Shown: positions 26,732 through 35,785 of the stretch, piece by piece
How the letters are laid out: every line of letters starts with the position of its first letter
Position numbering within the stretch: position 1 is the stretch's first letter
NCBI GenBank assembly: GCA_035304385.1
Contig: DATGQD010000065.1
Span: 124,001 to 188,000 of the forward strand
Length of the DNA: 64,000 nucleotides
Reading direction: 5' to 3'
Source: ZC4RG29 sp035304385
Lineage (GTDB): Bacteria > Bacteroidota > Bacteroidia > Cytophagales > Cyclobacteriaceae
Program-made: the position numbers and the translations under genes
The notes under the pieces: generated by a model
What the model was told of the DNA's origin: nothing
Seen by the model: only the letters and a program-made list of their open reading frames with translations
Databases searched by the model: none

Positions 26732-27226
26732 ATGTTTGAAGTAACCGTCGGGAGCGAGACGTTTCGCATACAACACAAGGAAGAAGGACTTTATGTCGAT
26801 GACGCATTGCTTTCCCTGGACGTCGCCCGGGTATCTGAAGGGACGTACTCGCTGATATACCAGGGAAAAAGTTTCACAGGAGAAATTATTCGAACGGATG
26901 CGCGCCGGCGACTGATGATCGTTCGCATCAACGGCCGGTCATACGAAGTAAAGATCAAAGACAGATTCGAACTCCTCCTTGAGAAGCTGGGCATCAGCGC
27001 CAACGACGTGAGTCATCACAACGTAGTGCGGGCGCCGATGCCGGGGCTCATTGTCGACATGAAGGTTAAGGAAGGTGATGTCGTCGAGGCGCGCGATCCA
27101 TTGCTTGTGCTGGAAGCGATGAAGATGGAGAACGTCTTGCGGGCACCCGGTCCCGGTGTGGTCAAGGCGATACACGTTACCAAAGGAGACAGCGTGGAGA
27201 AGAACCAGATCCTGGTGGAATTCTGA
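26732..27226 (+). CDS. Biotin carboxyl carrier protein (biotinyl domain)
   Basis: A 164-residue protein. The C-terminal ~75 residues are a biotin/lipoyl-attachment domain with the biotinylation motif EAMKMEN (Lys131) preceded by APMPGLIVDMKVKEGD. The N-terminal half is a small beta domain as in carriers of acyl-CoA or pyruvate-type carboxylases. The biotin carboxylase and carboxyltransferase partners are not adjacent. Oxaloacetate, propionyl-CoA or methylcrotonyl-CoA carboxylase are all possible. It is divergent from the receptor gene. Confidence 0.88.
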   Translation: MFEVTVGSETFRIQHKEEGLYVDDALLSLDVARVSEGTYSLIYQGKSFTGEIIRTDARRRLMIVRINGRSYEVKIKDRFELLLEKLGISANDVSHHNVVRAPMPGLIVDMKVKEGDVVEARDPLLVLEAMKMENVLRAPGPGVVKAIHVTKGDSVEKNQILVEF

Positions 27227-27292
27227 GTGATCGAAACCCGACTTTTTTCTGCGACCTTTCTCAAAAATTAGCTCAATCCCGGATAGAGATTC

Positions 27293-27300
27293 TATATTTG
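27293..27300 (+). promoter_or_regulatory. Candidate -7 box upstream of pyrH
   Basis: TATATTTG matches TAnnTTTG and lies 26 bases before the pyrH ATG. No clear -33 element was seen. Confidence 0.4.
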
Positions 27301-27326
27301 CCGTGATTTGTTGACGACCAGGCTAC

Positions 27327-28034
27327 ATGAAATACAAACGAATTCTGTTGAAGCTCAGCGGCGAAGCGTTGCAAGGTGCCAATAAGAGCACCAACATTGA
27401 CCCCGGTGTGCTGGAGCAATACTGCGAAGAGATCAAGGCAGTACGTGAAAAGGGAGTGGAAGTTGCTATCGTCATCGGAGGTGGCAACATCTTTCGTGGG
27501 GGTCAGGCCGAGCAACTCGGAATCGACAGGGTACAGGGCGACTATATGGGCATGCTGGCGACGGTCATTAACGGCATGGCGTTACAGAGTGCGTTGGAAC
27601 GGCACGGCCTGTACACGCGCCTCATGGCCGGCATAAAAATGGAGCAGGTGTGCGAGCCCTTCATACGCCGGCGGGCTATTCGTCACCTGGAGAAAGGAAG
27701 GATCGTGATCTTCGGCGCTGGCATTGGCAACCCGTATTTTACGACGGACTCTACGGCCAGCCTCCGGGCTATCGAAGTTCAGGCGCAGGTTGTTCTGAAA
27801 GGCACACGCGTCGACGGGGTGTATTCCCGCGATCCGGAAAAGTATCCCGATGCCGAACGCTATTCACGGCTTACCTTCCAGGAAGCCTATGAGAAAAATC
27901 TCAACATCATGGACATGACGGCGTTCACCCTGTGTATGGAGAATAATTTGCCGATCATTGTGTTCGACATGAACAAGAAGGGAAACCTCTTGAAAGTGGT
28001 TGCCGGTGAGCCCGCGGGAACGCTCATCAGTTAA
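27327..28034 (+). CDS. pyrH: UMP kinase
   Basis: A 235-residue amino-acid-kinase-fold enzyme that phosphorylates UMP to UDP. Motifs include LLKLSGEALQG at the N-terminus, VIGGGNIFRGG for phosphate binding, and GTGNPYF-like IFGAGIGNPYFTTDSTA for UMP binding. Length is standard. frr follows 66 bases downstream, the widely conserved pyrH-frr pair. Confidence 0.97.
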   Translation: MKYKRILLKLSGEALQGANKSTNIDPGVLEQYCEEIKAVREKGVEVAIVIGGGNIFRGGQAEQLGIDRVQGDYMGMLATVINGMALQSALERHGLYTRLMAGIKMEQVCEPFIRRRAIRHLEKGRIVIFGAGIGNPYFTTDSTASLRAIEVQAQVVLKGTRVDGVYSRDPEKYPDAERYSRLTFQEAYEKNLNIMDMTAFTLCMENNLPIIVFDMNKKGNLLKVVAGEPAGTLIS

Positions 28035-28100
28035 TGGTCCCAGCATATCGCAATTTTCCCTCTATCCGCTATATTTATATTCACTATAAATGTCAATGTG

Positions 28101-28655
28101 ATGGAAGAAATTCAACTTTACCTTGACGAAGCCAGGGAGCTGATGCAAAAGGCTTATGTTCATGTTGGTAACGAATTGGTAAAGATCCGTGCAGGAAAAG
28201 CAAATCCGTCTATGCTGGACGGTGTGCAGGTGTCGTACTACGGCGCGATGTCGCCGATCAACCAGGTCGCTTCCATAACTACACCGGACGCGCGGACGAT
28301 TTTTATCAAACCCTGGGAGAAGGGTTTGATCCATGAAATAGAGAAGGCCATAATGAATGCCAACCTGGGCGTTACCCCGCAAAACGATGGGCAACAGGTA
28401 ATCCTCAATGTACCGCAGCTTACGGAAGAGCGCCGCAAACAACTGGTAAAGCAGGTCGGCCAGGAGATCGAACACGGCAAGATCAGCATTCGGAATATCC
28501 GCAAGGATACGAATGAACAATTGAAGAAGATCAAGGGTGTTTCGGAAGATGATATCAAGAACGGCGAAGCGGAAGTGCAGAAGCTCACCGATGAATTCAT
28601 CCAAAAGATGGACGCCCTCATGAAGAAGAAAGAAAGCGAGATTATGACGGTTTAA
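28101..28655 (+). CDS. frr: Ribosome recycling factor
   Basis: A 184-residue protein of standard length that splits post-termination ribosomes together with EF-G. Conserved segments include VRAGKANP-like KIRAGKANPSMLDGVQVSYYG and VPQLTEERRKQLVKQVGQ. A GTG directly before the ATG could also serve as start; the ATG at 28101 was chosen. A 7-base hairpin overlaps its stop codon. Confidence 0.97.
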   Translation: MEEIQLYLDEARELMQKAYVHVGNELVKIRAGKANPSMLDGVQVSYYGAMSPINQVASITTPDARTIFIKPWEKGLIHEIEKAIMNANLGVTPQNDGQQVILNVPQLTEERRKQLVKQVGQEIEHGKISIRNIRKDTNEQLKKIKGVSEDDIKNGEAEVQKLTDEFIQKMDALMKKKESEIMTV

Positions 28656-28663
28656 TAACCGTC
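28646..28663 (+). terminator. Weak hairpin at the end of frr
   Basis: GACGGTT-TAAT-AACCGTC forms a perfect 7-base stem that includes the frr stop codon. Only TCT follows instead of a U-tract, so it is a weak candidate terminator for pyrH-frr. The downstream gene is convergent. Confidence 0.35.
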
Positions 28664-28691
28664 TCTAGGATCTCCCGCGTTTCAGTCCACC

Positions 28692-29180
28692 TCAGGACGA
28701 CAGATACTGCGTTAACTTTCCCTTGTCACGCGCCTTGAGCGCACGTTTCAGCTCCCGCGTGCCAGGGACCTTGTTGCGCGGATCTTCGCAGTATTCAAGC
28801 AACGTAGTGAACGCGTTTAGTTCGATATCTTTCTCACTGGGCGGTGTGTCGCGCTCCAATACGTACTTGGTCATGGCCGCCATATAGATTCCTAGCACAG
28901 CCTCGTTGTCAGACATCAGCTTCCCAATAGCCGGTCCAATGACGAATGTATGGTCGGGCGTGCCAGCCATCCACTTTGAAAGAACTGCGAGGGCCGACTT
29001 CCGGGCGGGGTTGGCAGGTTCTGCCGCGACATCCAGAATAAAATTGGCGCATTCAAGTACCGTGGCCTCGTTGACCTTATAATCGGCAGCAGTCGCGAAC
29101 GAAACGGCTTGCCATTTTTCAGGATCTTGCGCCAACGCCGCGTTCAGGCCAATCAGAAGTAGAAAAACAGAGAGCTTCAT
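28692..29180 (-). CDS. Hypothetical exported protein
   Basis: A 162-residue protein with a signal peptide (MKLSVFLLLIGLNAALAQ). The mature part is helical with a hint of a repeat-type fold (NEATVLECANFILDVAAEP, KSALAVLSKWMAG). No known family or catalytic motif is recognised. It may be a periplasmic adaptor. The upstream frame extends to 29210, but the ATG at 29180 begins the signal peptide. Confidence 0.65.
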   Translation of the reverse strand: MKLSVFLLLIGLNAALAQDPEKWQAVSFATAADYKVNEATVLECANFILDVAAEPANPARKSALAVLSKWMAGTPDHTFVIGPAIGKLMSDNEAVLGIYMAAMTKYVLERDTPPSEKDIELNAFTTLLEYCEDPRNKVPGTRELKRALKARDKGKLTQYLSS

Positions 29181-29292
29181 TGATTTACTTTTGATAATGA
29201 AGGTAAGCAATCATCTGTTCAATCGAAAGGACAGTAGGAGCCGGGACTGCAAAGAAATTGGCAATCGTAGGCCGCGTAAGTCGAGTTATTGA

Positions 29293-29300
29293 TAAATTTG
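29293..29300 (+). promoter_or_regulatory. Candidate -7 box upstream of PEP carboxylase
   Basis: TAAATTTG matches TAnnTTTG exactly and ends 20 bases before the ppc ATG. A -33 box at the standard distance is not obvious. Confidence 0.45.
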
Positions 29301-29320
29301 CGGGATTGAGGTTCTAACGC

Positions 29321-31891
29321 ATGCAAACGAACTACCAAAAGGCAGTCACCACGCGCTATTACATCTATAATAGCCTGTTCCTGAATTTGCCCTACAGCAA
29401 CATCTACAGAACAGGAACGCTCCTTCCTCTACTGTATCAGTATTGCGAGGATGGCTACGCAGCAGGAAAGGATCCGATATTTATTATCCGTAAGTTCTTT
29501 CGCGAGCTGGTCCCCAAAGCCACACGCAAAGAGCAGTTCGACTTGCTCTTCAATTTCATTCAGTACTCTGAACGCCAGGTTGTATTGTTCGACTCGGTAG
29601 AGGATGCTGCCTTTGCTGAGCTGAACGATATGAAGGGAAGCGGCACGCTGTCGGCCATCCTTATTCGTGCGAAGTCGGAAAACCTCATGGATCAGTTGCG
29701 CCGCAAGCTGGAAAACTTCAGCATGCGTATTGTGCTGACCGCGCATCCCACACAGTTCTATCCCGGAAGTGTGTTGGCGATTATCAACGACCTCGATCAA
29801 TCGATCCGCTCCAACCGGCTCGAACATATCAACCTCCTTCTGAAACAACTCGGTAAGACACCCTTCTTCAACCGCGAAAAACCTTCGCCCTTTGATGAAG
29901 CGGTAAGCCTGAGCTGGTTTCTTGAGAACGTATTCTACAAGGTAATTCCTGTCGTGGTCGAGAAAGTGACCGAGGGCCTGAATATCCCGCTGTCGGAATG
30001 GAAGAATTTCGATCTGATCCGGATTGGCTTCTGGCCCGGAGGTGATCGCGACGGCAATCCGTACGTCACCCATGATATCACCTTGCGTGTAGCGCAGCAC
30101 CTTCGTGAAGGTGTCCTTAAGTGCTATCATCGCGACCTCCGCAAGCTTCGGCGCAGGCTCACTTTTAAAGAGGTGGACACGATCATTATTGAAGCCGAAC
30201 GGAGGGTGTACACCGCTGCCTACAGGCTGGGCCGCGGCGATTCATATCAATCGGCCGCGGAGCTGATAAAAGACCTGGAGACGGCCAGGCAACTCCTTAT
30301 CGACCATCACGACGGACTGTTCCTCGACCTGTTGGACAGCTTCATTGCGAAGGTCAAAATTTTTGGATTCCATTTTGCCAGTATGGACATACGGCAGGAT
30401 AGCCGAAAGCACACCTATGTCTGGAATGCAATACTGAAGCAGCTGGAGAACAAGCAAAAGCGCATCCGGGAAATGGCTAAACTCACCGAGGCGGATCAGA
30501 TCGATTTGATACTCAAGCTGCGTTTTAAGCCTTCCTCGCTCAAGTTTGATGACCCGTTCATTACTGAGGTGATCGAAAGCTTTGAGGCTGTTTCTGAAAT
30601 TCAGGACCAGAACGGAGAGGAGGGATGTAACCGGTATGTAATCAGCAATTGCCGTTCGGCCCTCGATGTTATCCGCGTTTTCCAATTAGCTCAACTCATT
30701 GTTTCGAAGGACGAGAAGTTGCCTCTCGATATCGTCCCCTTGTTCGAAACTATCGAAGATCTCCTTGAAGCACCCGAGGTGATGGAGGCGCTTTTCAAAA
30801 TTCCAGCGTATAGGGAGCACGTGAAACGCCGCGGCAACAAGCAAATCATCATGCTCGGATTCTCCGACGGCACCAAAGACGGCGGCTATCTGCGCGCCAA
30901 CTTTTCAATCTTCCGCGCCAAGGAGCAGCTGACGCGCATCTGCCGGGAAAATGGAATCATTGCCGTGTTCTTTGACGGTCGCGGCGGACCACCGGCCCGG
31001 GGCGGTGGAAACACGCATGATTTCTATGCATCGCTGGGCGACACCATTGAGGATAAGGAAATCCAGGTGACCGTACAGGGTCAGACGATAAGCGCAAACT
31101 TCGGCAAGCCCGAGTCGTGCCAATTCAACCTGGAGCAGTTGCTGTCGGCGGGAATTGAAAACGAGGTGTTCCTCAGGCATACCAATAACCTGACCGAAAA
31201 GGACCAGGCGCTGCTTGAACTTCTCGCCCAGGAAGGACACAAGGCGTATCTCGGCTTGAAAGAGCACGAAAAGTTTGTTCCGTACCTGGAGAAAGCCACA
31301 CCGCTGGCGTTCTTCGGTGATACCAATATTGGTTCGCGGCCGGTGAAACGGTCGCAGAGTGAAGAGACGCGATTTGAAGACTTGCGTGCGATTCCGTTCG
31401 TAGGATCATGGGCGCAGATGAAGCAGAACATTCCCGGTTTCTATGGTGTGGGCTCTGCACTCAACCAGCTGAAAAAGAAAGGTAAGATGCGCGAGCTGAA
31501 GGACCTGTTCAAGCGGTCGCTGTTCTTCCGCACATTGCTTAGCAACAGCATGATGTCGCTCACCAAGTCGTACTTCCCGGCGACCGCATACCTTTCACGC
31601 GACAAGGAATTCGGCGATATCTGGAAGAAGATGTTCAACGAATACAACCTTTCCATCAAGATGCTGCTTGAGGTGACTGGCTTCGATGAACTGATGGAAA
31701 ATACGCCGCTGAACCGCGACTCGGTGAAGCTTCGCGAGCGTATCGTGCTTCCGCTCATTACCATTCAGCAGTATGCGCTTCAGCAGCTGCGTTCCGGGGC
31801 GTCTGCCGAAAAGCAATATGAAAAGACCTATCGCAAGCTCGTGGTGCGATGTATGTTCGGTATTATCAATGCCGCGCGCAATTCAGCGTGA
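29321..31891 (+). CDS. ppc: Phosphoenolpyruvate carboxylase
   Basis: An 856-residue enzyme that carboxylates PEP to oxaloacetate to refill the TCA cycle. Catalytic segments are TAHPTQFYPGS (the catalytic His), GFWPGGDRDGNPYVT, MLGFSDGTKDGGYLRAN and FFDGRGGPPARGGGNTH (glycine-rich loop). It has the shorter length common in Bacteroidota, and its C-terminus (CMFGIINAARNSA) lacks the usual NTG ending. It is transcribed alone or with the downstream oxygenase (55-base gap). Confidence 0.95.
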   Translation: MQTNYQKAVTTRYYIYNSLFLNLPYSNIYRTGTLLPLLYQYCEDGYAAGKDPIFIIRKFFRELVPKATRKEQFDLLFNFIQYSERQVVLFDSVEDAAFAELNDMKGSGTLSAILIRAKSENLMDQLRRKLENFSMRIVLTAHPTQFYPGSVLAIINDLDQSIRSNRLEHINLLLKQLGKTPFFNREKPSPFDEAVSLSWFLENVFYKVIPVVVEKVTEGLNIPLSEWKNFDLIRIGFWPGGDRDGNPYVTHDITLRVAQHLREGVLKCYHRDLRKLRRRLTFKEVDTIIIEAERRVYTAAYRLGRGDSYQSAAELIKDLETARQLLIDHHDGLFLDLLDSFIAKVKIFGFHFASMDIRQDSRKHTYVWNAILKQLENKQKRIREMAKLTEADQIDLILKLRFKPSSLKFDDPFITEVIESFEAVSEIQDQNGEEGCNRYVISNCRSALDVIRVFQLAQLIVSKDEKLPLDIVPLFETIEDLLEAPEVMEALFKIPAYREHVKRRGNKQIIMLGFSDGTKDGGYLRANFSIFRAKEQLTRICRENGIIAVFFDGRGGPPARGGGNTHDFYASLGDTIEDKEIQVTVQGQTISANFGKPESCQFNLEQLLSAGIENEVFLRHTNNLTEKDQALLELLAQEGHKAYLGLKEHEKFVPYLEKATPLAFFGDTNIGSRPVKRSQSEETRFEDLRAIPFVGSWAQMKQNIPGFYGVGSALNQLKKKGKMRELKDLFKRSLFFRTLLSNSMMSLTKSYFPATAYLSRDKEFGDIWKKMFNEYNLSIKMLLEVTGFDELMENTPLNRDSVKLRERIVLPLITIQQYALQQLRSGASAEKQYEKTYRKLVVRCMFGIINAARNSA

Positions 31892-31946
31892 CGCACAAAA
31901 GTGGTCCTTTTTTCTTAGCTTGCATTAGGCCCAACCCAACGCGAAA

Positions 31947-32915
31947 ATGGAGGAAGTACTTTACGACAAAATACCCTCTCTCGATCTGGCCGCTTTTTCT
32001 TCGGGTAACCCGGCCCAGCGCAAGGAGTTTGTCGCCCGCCTGGGAGAAGCGTACGCTAACATCGGGTTTGTCGCCATTCGGAATCACTTCCTTCGGGAAG
32101 AGGTGCGCAACCGCCTCTACAACGCCATCGAGCGATTCTTTTCACTTCCCGACGACGTCAAAAGTAAGTATGAAATTCCCGGGCTTGCCGGACAGCGGGG
32201 CTACACCTCGAAAGGCAAGGAGCACGCAAAGGGAAGGAATACGGGCGACCTGAAGGAGTTCTATCACGTGGGTCAGGAAGGCGATGGCGCCGGCGCACCC
32301 GACGGATATCCGGACAACGTCTGGCCGGACGAAGTACCCGCGTTCAGGGAGGCCGCGTTGGAGGCATTTGCCGCGCTGGAGAAAACCGGTGTGTATATGC
32401 TCAGGGCCATCGCGCTGTATCTTGGACTGGAGGAATCGTACTTCGACGAGCGCGTACGGAACGGCAACAGCATACTCCGGCCTATCCACTACTTCCCAAT
32501 CGAAAATCCTGACGCGGTACCGGCTGATGCCGTGCGTGCTGCCGAGCATGGCGACATCAATCTGATCACACTACTAATGGGCGCCAGCGCGGAAGGGCTT
32601 GAAGTGCTCCGTCGCGACGGAAACTGGATACCCATCACGGCGCTGCCCGACCAGCTGGTTGTGAATGTGGGTGACATGCTGGAACGATTGACTAACGGAC
32701 GATTGCGTTCGACCATACACCGCGTGGTCAATCCTCCGCGAGACCGCATGAACACGCCGCGTTATTCGATACCTTTCTTTATGCATCCCCGGTCGGAAGT
32801 GGATTTATCCTGTCTTGCCGGTTGCATTGACGAAGACCACCCAAAGCTTTACGAAGATATTACCGCAGGTGAATTCCTGGATCAGCGTCTTGCTGAAATC
32901 GGCCTGAAACGATAG
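31947..32915 (+). CDS. 2-oxoglutarate-Fe(II) oxygenase, isopenicillin N synthase-like
   Basis: A 322-residue enzyme of the IPNS/DIOX superfamily. The N-terminal DIOX_N domain has IPSLDLAAF and YANIGFVAIRNH. The C-terminal 2OG-FeII domain has the metal triad His201-x-Asp203 (EHGDINLITLL) and His258 (TIHRVVNP), with Arg272-x-Ser274 to bind 2-oxoglutarate or the substrate carboxylate. The substrate cannot be told from sequence; bacterial members hydroxylate or desaturate varied small molecules. Neighbours give no pathway hint. Confidence 0.88.
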   Translation: MEEVLYDKIPSLDLAAFSSGNPAQRKEFVARLGEAYANIGFVAIRNHFLREEVRNRLYNAIERFFSLPDDVKSKYEIPGLAGQRGYTSKGKEHAKGRNTGDLKEFYHVGQEGDGAGAPDGYPDNVWPDEVPAFREAALEAFAALEKTGVYMLRAIALYLGLEESYFDERVRNGNSILRPIHYFPIENPDAVPADAVRAAEHGDINLITLLMGASAEGLEVLRRDGNWIPITALPDQLVVNVGDMLERLTNGRLRSTIHRVVNPPRDRMNTPRYSIPFFMHPRSEVDLSCLAGCIDEDHPKLYEDITAGEFLDQRLAEIGLKR

Positions 32916-32937
32916 TGTCAACTAAGTAGCCCACGTC

Positions 32938-34116
32938 TTGCTTGAACGCAAAACATATACCCTTTTTCTGAGGGATGTATTTTTGCTGGCACTGACTACG
33001 TTCGGAGGTGCCCAGGCCCATATCGCTCACTTTCATAAAATCCTCGTGGCGCGTCGCGGATACCTCACCGAGGAAGAGTTAATGGAATTGAATTCGCTGT
33101 GCCAGATCATACCGGGACCGACCTCGACGCAGACGCTGACGGCTATCGGCTTTCGACTGGGCGGCCCAAACCTCGCTTATCTCACACTCCTGGTTTGGAT
33201 GCTTCCTGCCGTTGCCTTTATGACGACCGCTGCCATCCTGATGTCGGACATACAGGAGAAGAGCTGGTCTACGCAGTTCACCCGGTTCATTCAACCCATG
33301 GCTGTTGGCATCGTCGCCTATGGAGCATACCGCATTAGTTTGCGTACAGTGAAATCAAAGACAGGCGTTGTGCTCATGATTCTTGCAGCTGTGTTTTCAT
33401 ACCTGTATCAGACACCCTTCGTGTTTCCGACAATACTCTTGTGCGGCGGGATGGTGACGGCGCTGAAGTACAAAAGCCTGCCGAAAAATCATCACGAAAA
33501 GATTGTCATCTCCTGGTCGAACTTTGCGCTGTGGGCCGGCGTACTGATACTCGCCGCAGCGTTGGGTGCACTGACCGGCTCCCTCCCTATCCGGATATTT
33601 GAAAATTTTTATCGGAACGGCAGTCTTATCTTCGGTGGAGGCCAGGTGCTCACGCCCCTCTTATACACAGAGTTCGTCGAGTACAAAGCGTACCTGACTT
33701 CGAATGAGTTTCTTTCGGGGTACGCTGTAGCCCAGGCGTTGCCCGGTCCGGTGTTTTCGTTCAGCAGCTATGTCGGTTCGCTCGCCATGCGGGAGTACGG
33801 CACAGGCGGTGAGATCGTTGGCGCGCTGATGGCTGCGTTCGGAATTTTTCTACCCGGTACTTTCCTGATCTTCTTTGTGATCCGCTTTTGGGAAGGCTTG
33901 AAAAGTTACCGGGTTGTGCGGGCCTCGCTGGAAGGCATCACTGCGGCCAGTGCAGGGCTGGTAGCCGCTGCCGCCGTGATCATGTTTCAGCCGCTTGAAA
34001 ACTCCGCCACCAACATCATGTTCACGATTGGAACATTTCTGCTGCTGGCGTTCACACGAATTCCTTCACCGTTGATCATTGCCGGCGGCCTCCTGCTCGG
34101 GTTCGTGTTGAAATAA
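32938..34116 (+). CDS. chrA: Chromate transporter, long-chain ChrA family
   Basis: A 392-residue membrane protein made of two homologous halves, each opening with the family signature (FGGAQAHIAHFHK near residue 22, FGGGQVLTPLLYTEF near 235) and followed by about five helices. ChrA exports chromate driven by the proton gradient; many members have unproven substrates. The start is TTG at 32938, because an in-frame stop lies four codons upstream and the family motif comes early. An intrinsic-type terminator follows immediately. Confidence 0.88.
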   Translation: MLERKTYTLFLRDVFLLALTTFGGAQAHIAHFHKILVARRGYLTEEELMELNSLCQIIPGPTSTQTLTAIGFRLGGPNLAYLTLLVWMLPAVAFMTTAAILMSDIQEKSWSTQFTRFIQPMAVGIVAYGAYRISLRTVKSKTGVVLMILAAVFSYLYQTPFVFPTILLCGGMVTALKYKSLPKNHHEKIVISWSNFALWAGVLILAAALGALTGSLPIRIFENFYRNGSLIFGGGQVLTPLLYTEFVEYKAYLTSNEFLSGYAVAQALPGPVFSFSSYVGSLAMREYGTGGEIVGALMAAFGIFLPGTFLIFFVIRFWEGLKSYRVVRASLEGITAASAGLVAAAAVIMFQPLENSATNIMFTIGTFLLLAFTRIPSPLIIAGGLLLGFVLK

Positions 34117-34118
34117 AA

Positions 34119-34140
34119 AACCCCGACGGGTGTCGGGGTT
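34119..34140. terminator. Bidirectional hairpin terminator between chrA and tonB
   Basis: A perfect 9-base stem AACCCCGAC-GGGT-GTCGGGGTT starts two bases after the chrA stop codon. An A-run lies on its left side and TT-rich sequence on its right. It sits between convergent genes and can serve both strands. Confidence 0.8.
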
Positions 34141-34165
34141 CTTGTTATGCTTACTAAGAAGGATC

Positions 34166-34849
34166 TTAGTTGAGTTTAAACACAATCGGAAGCACCATCT
34201 TCTGACGCACGGGTTTTCCTCTTTGCTTTCCGGGCTTCCACTTCGGTGAGTTCTTCACAACGCTTACCGCCAACTCGTCGCATCCTGCACCGATGCCCTT
34301 GATCGCTTTAACGTCTGTCAACGAGCCGTCTTTCTCTACGACAAACTCCACAAACACACGGCCTTCAATACCCATGCGGCGAGCCTGTGCCGGATACTTG
34401 CCTTGCATGGCCTTGCCGACATATTCATAGAATGCATTCATGCCGCCGACTGGAGCTGCGGTTTCCTCTACGACCAGGAAGATCTCATTAGGGTCTTCCT
34501 TCTCCACTTCCTGCGGCTGGATGGTAATCACCTCAACCTTGGTTTCTTCGGTGATTTCATTATCCATGTCGATTTCAATCTCCTCTTCGATCACCGTTTC
34601 GTCAGGAACCTCAACGATCTGGGGCTGCTGAACTTTTGGCGGAGGTGGCGGTGGCTGCTCCGTAGGAGGCACCTCAATGATCTCTTCGAAGATATTGCTG
34701 TTACGGGCAAGGTCTTCCACATTGGATCTGTCGCGAACCTTATATTCGAACGCGAATACTGCAATCAGAAGACTGACTACAAGCCCAATATTGAAAAACA
34801 GCCCGCTTTTCCTCGTGAGATCTGCTTTTTCGGTCTTCTTGGCTTCCAT
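34166..34849 (-). CDS. Energy transducer TonB
   Basis: A 227-residue protein. One N-terminal membrane helix (residues ~17-35) is followed by a proline-rich spacer (EVPPTEQPPPPPPKVQQP), an acidic stretch and a C-terminal TonB domain (GIEGRVFVEFVVEKDGSL, KWKPGKQRGKPVRQKMVLP). It couples the proton gradient, through ExbB/ExbD, to outer-membrane receptors such as the one at 24-26.4 kb. ExbBD are not adjacent. A TAACTTTG box (34877-34884, minus strand) lies 27 bases before the ATG. Confidence 0.93.
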   Translation of the reverse strand: MEAKKTEKADLTRKSGLFFNIGLVVSLLIAVFAFEYKVRDRSNVEDLARNSNIFEEIIEVPPTEQPPPPPPKVQQPQIVEVPDETVIEEEIEIDMDNEITEETKVEVITIQPQEVEKEDPNEIFLVVEETAAPVGGMNAFYEYVGKAMQGKYPAQARRMGIEGRVFVEFVVEKDGSLTDVKAIKGIGAGCDELAVSVVKNSPKWKPGKQRGKPVRQKMVLPIVFKLN

Positions 34850-34926
34850 AGGTTTAGATGTTTACCAATAGAATACCAAAGTTAGTAATTAGTCACAGTT
34901 TTGAAACACAAAAACTGATTTTAGGT

Positions 34927-35661
34927 CTATTTCCGTGCTCCGTAGAAAAGGGTGATGAAAAGGGTGGGGAATACAGAATAATTCCGCGCTTCGGGAACCA
35001 AAACGATTTCGCTCGTATACGCGTCCAGAAGGAAGCCGGCCTCGAAACCCGTTACCTGATTTTTATTGGTACCCAACTCAAAATTTAGCGCTGCCTTAAG
35101 GTTGCCTCCCATCTTGATCCTGGAGTCGCCGATGCCTTCGAACAGGCGACCGGTTCCATAAATGGAGATAATGTCCATCCCCGGCTTGTATTGTTCATGA
35201 ATGGTGAATCCGTATCCGCCGTCCGATGCCCGTTCGACGTAGTATGGCGCGACGATCCCGATTGTTGGCCCCGCGGCAAATACCGCCTTGATCTCGACGC
35301 CTTGTTGCGGTGCCTTTTTGAACAGGATAAAATCACGTCCGTACTGAAGCCGGAGCGCGTACAGATAATTGCTCTTTCCGTAGATGAAGAAATTGCCGGT
35401 AGTGGTGGAGTTGACTTTTCGTTCCTGGGGATGTTTCACATTCATGATCTCCAGGCCGAAGGTTTCAAGCTGGCGTTCCGTCAACTTGCGCGCCTTCTTA
35501 AAGACGAACCCGCCGATAAGTCCGCCGGATGTGTTCTTGTTAATCCCCCAGGTAAACTCCGATTGATAGTCGTAGCTGTCCTGTGTTTGAGCACAGAGTG
35601 GGGTAACGAGCAGCGCCGCCAGACTCGCGGCGATGAAGCATGTAGAGATTCTAGCCAACAT
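34927..35661 (-). CDS. Hypothetical outer-membrane beta-barrel-like protein
   Basis: A 244-residue protein with a signal peptide (MLARISTCFIAASLAALLV, cleavage near CAQTQ). The mature sequence alternates aromatic and hydrophobic residues as in a small barrel (LYALRLQYGRDFILF, FPTLFITLFYGARK) and ends with Phe-x-Tyr-rich strands. No precise family is recognised; related Bacteroidota proteins are annotated only as hypothetical. It lies upstream of tonB on the same strand and downstream of the repeat protein, with about 77 and 124 bases between. Confidence 0.7.
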   Translation of the reverse strand: MLARISTCFIAASLAALLVTPLCAQTQDSYDYQSEFTWGINKNTSGGLIGGFVFKKARKLTERQLETFGLEIMNVKHPQERKVNSTTTGNFFIYGKSNYLYALRLQYGRDFILFKKAPQQGVEIKAVFAAGPTIGIVAPYYVERASDGGYGFTIHEQYKPGMDIISIYGTGRLFEGIGDSRIKMGGNLKAALNFELGTNKNQVTGFEAGFLLDAYTSEIVLVPEARNYSVFPTLFITLFYGARK

Positions 35662-35785
35662 ACCGAATGACTTCCTTAAAGTTATGATTTAATGCCAATC
35701 CACAAAAGGGAAATATCCGTTTACCCGCCACAACTGCTTTTCCGTGCTGTCAGGGCATTCCCGGCGGCAAGATTTCGTGCGGGGC

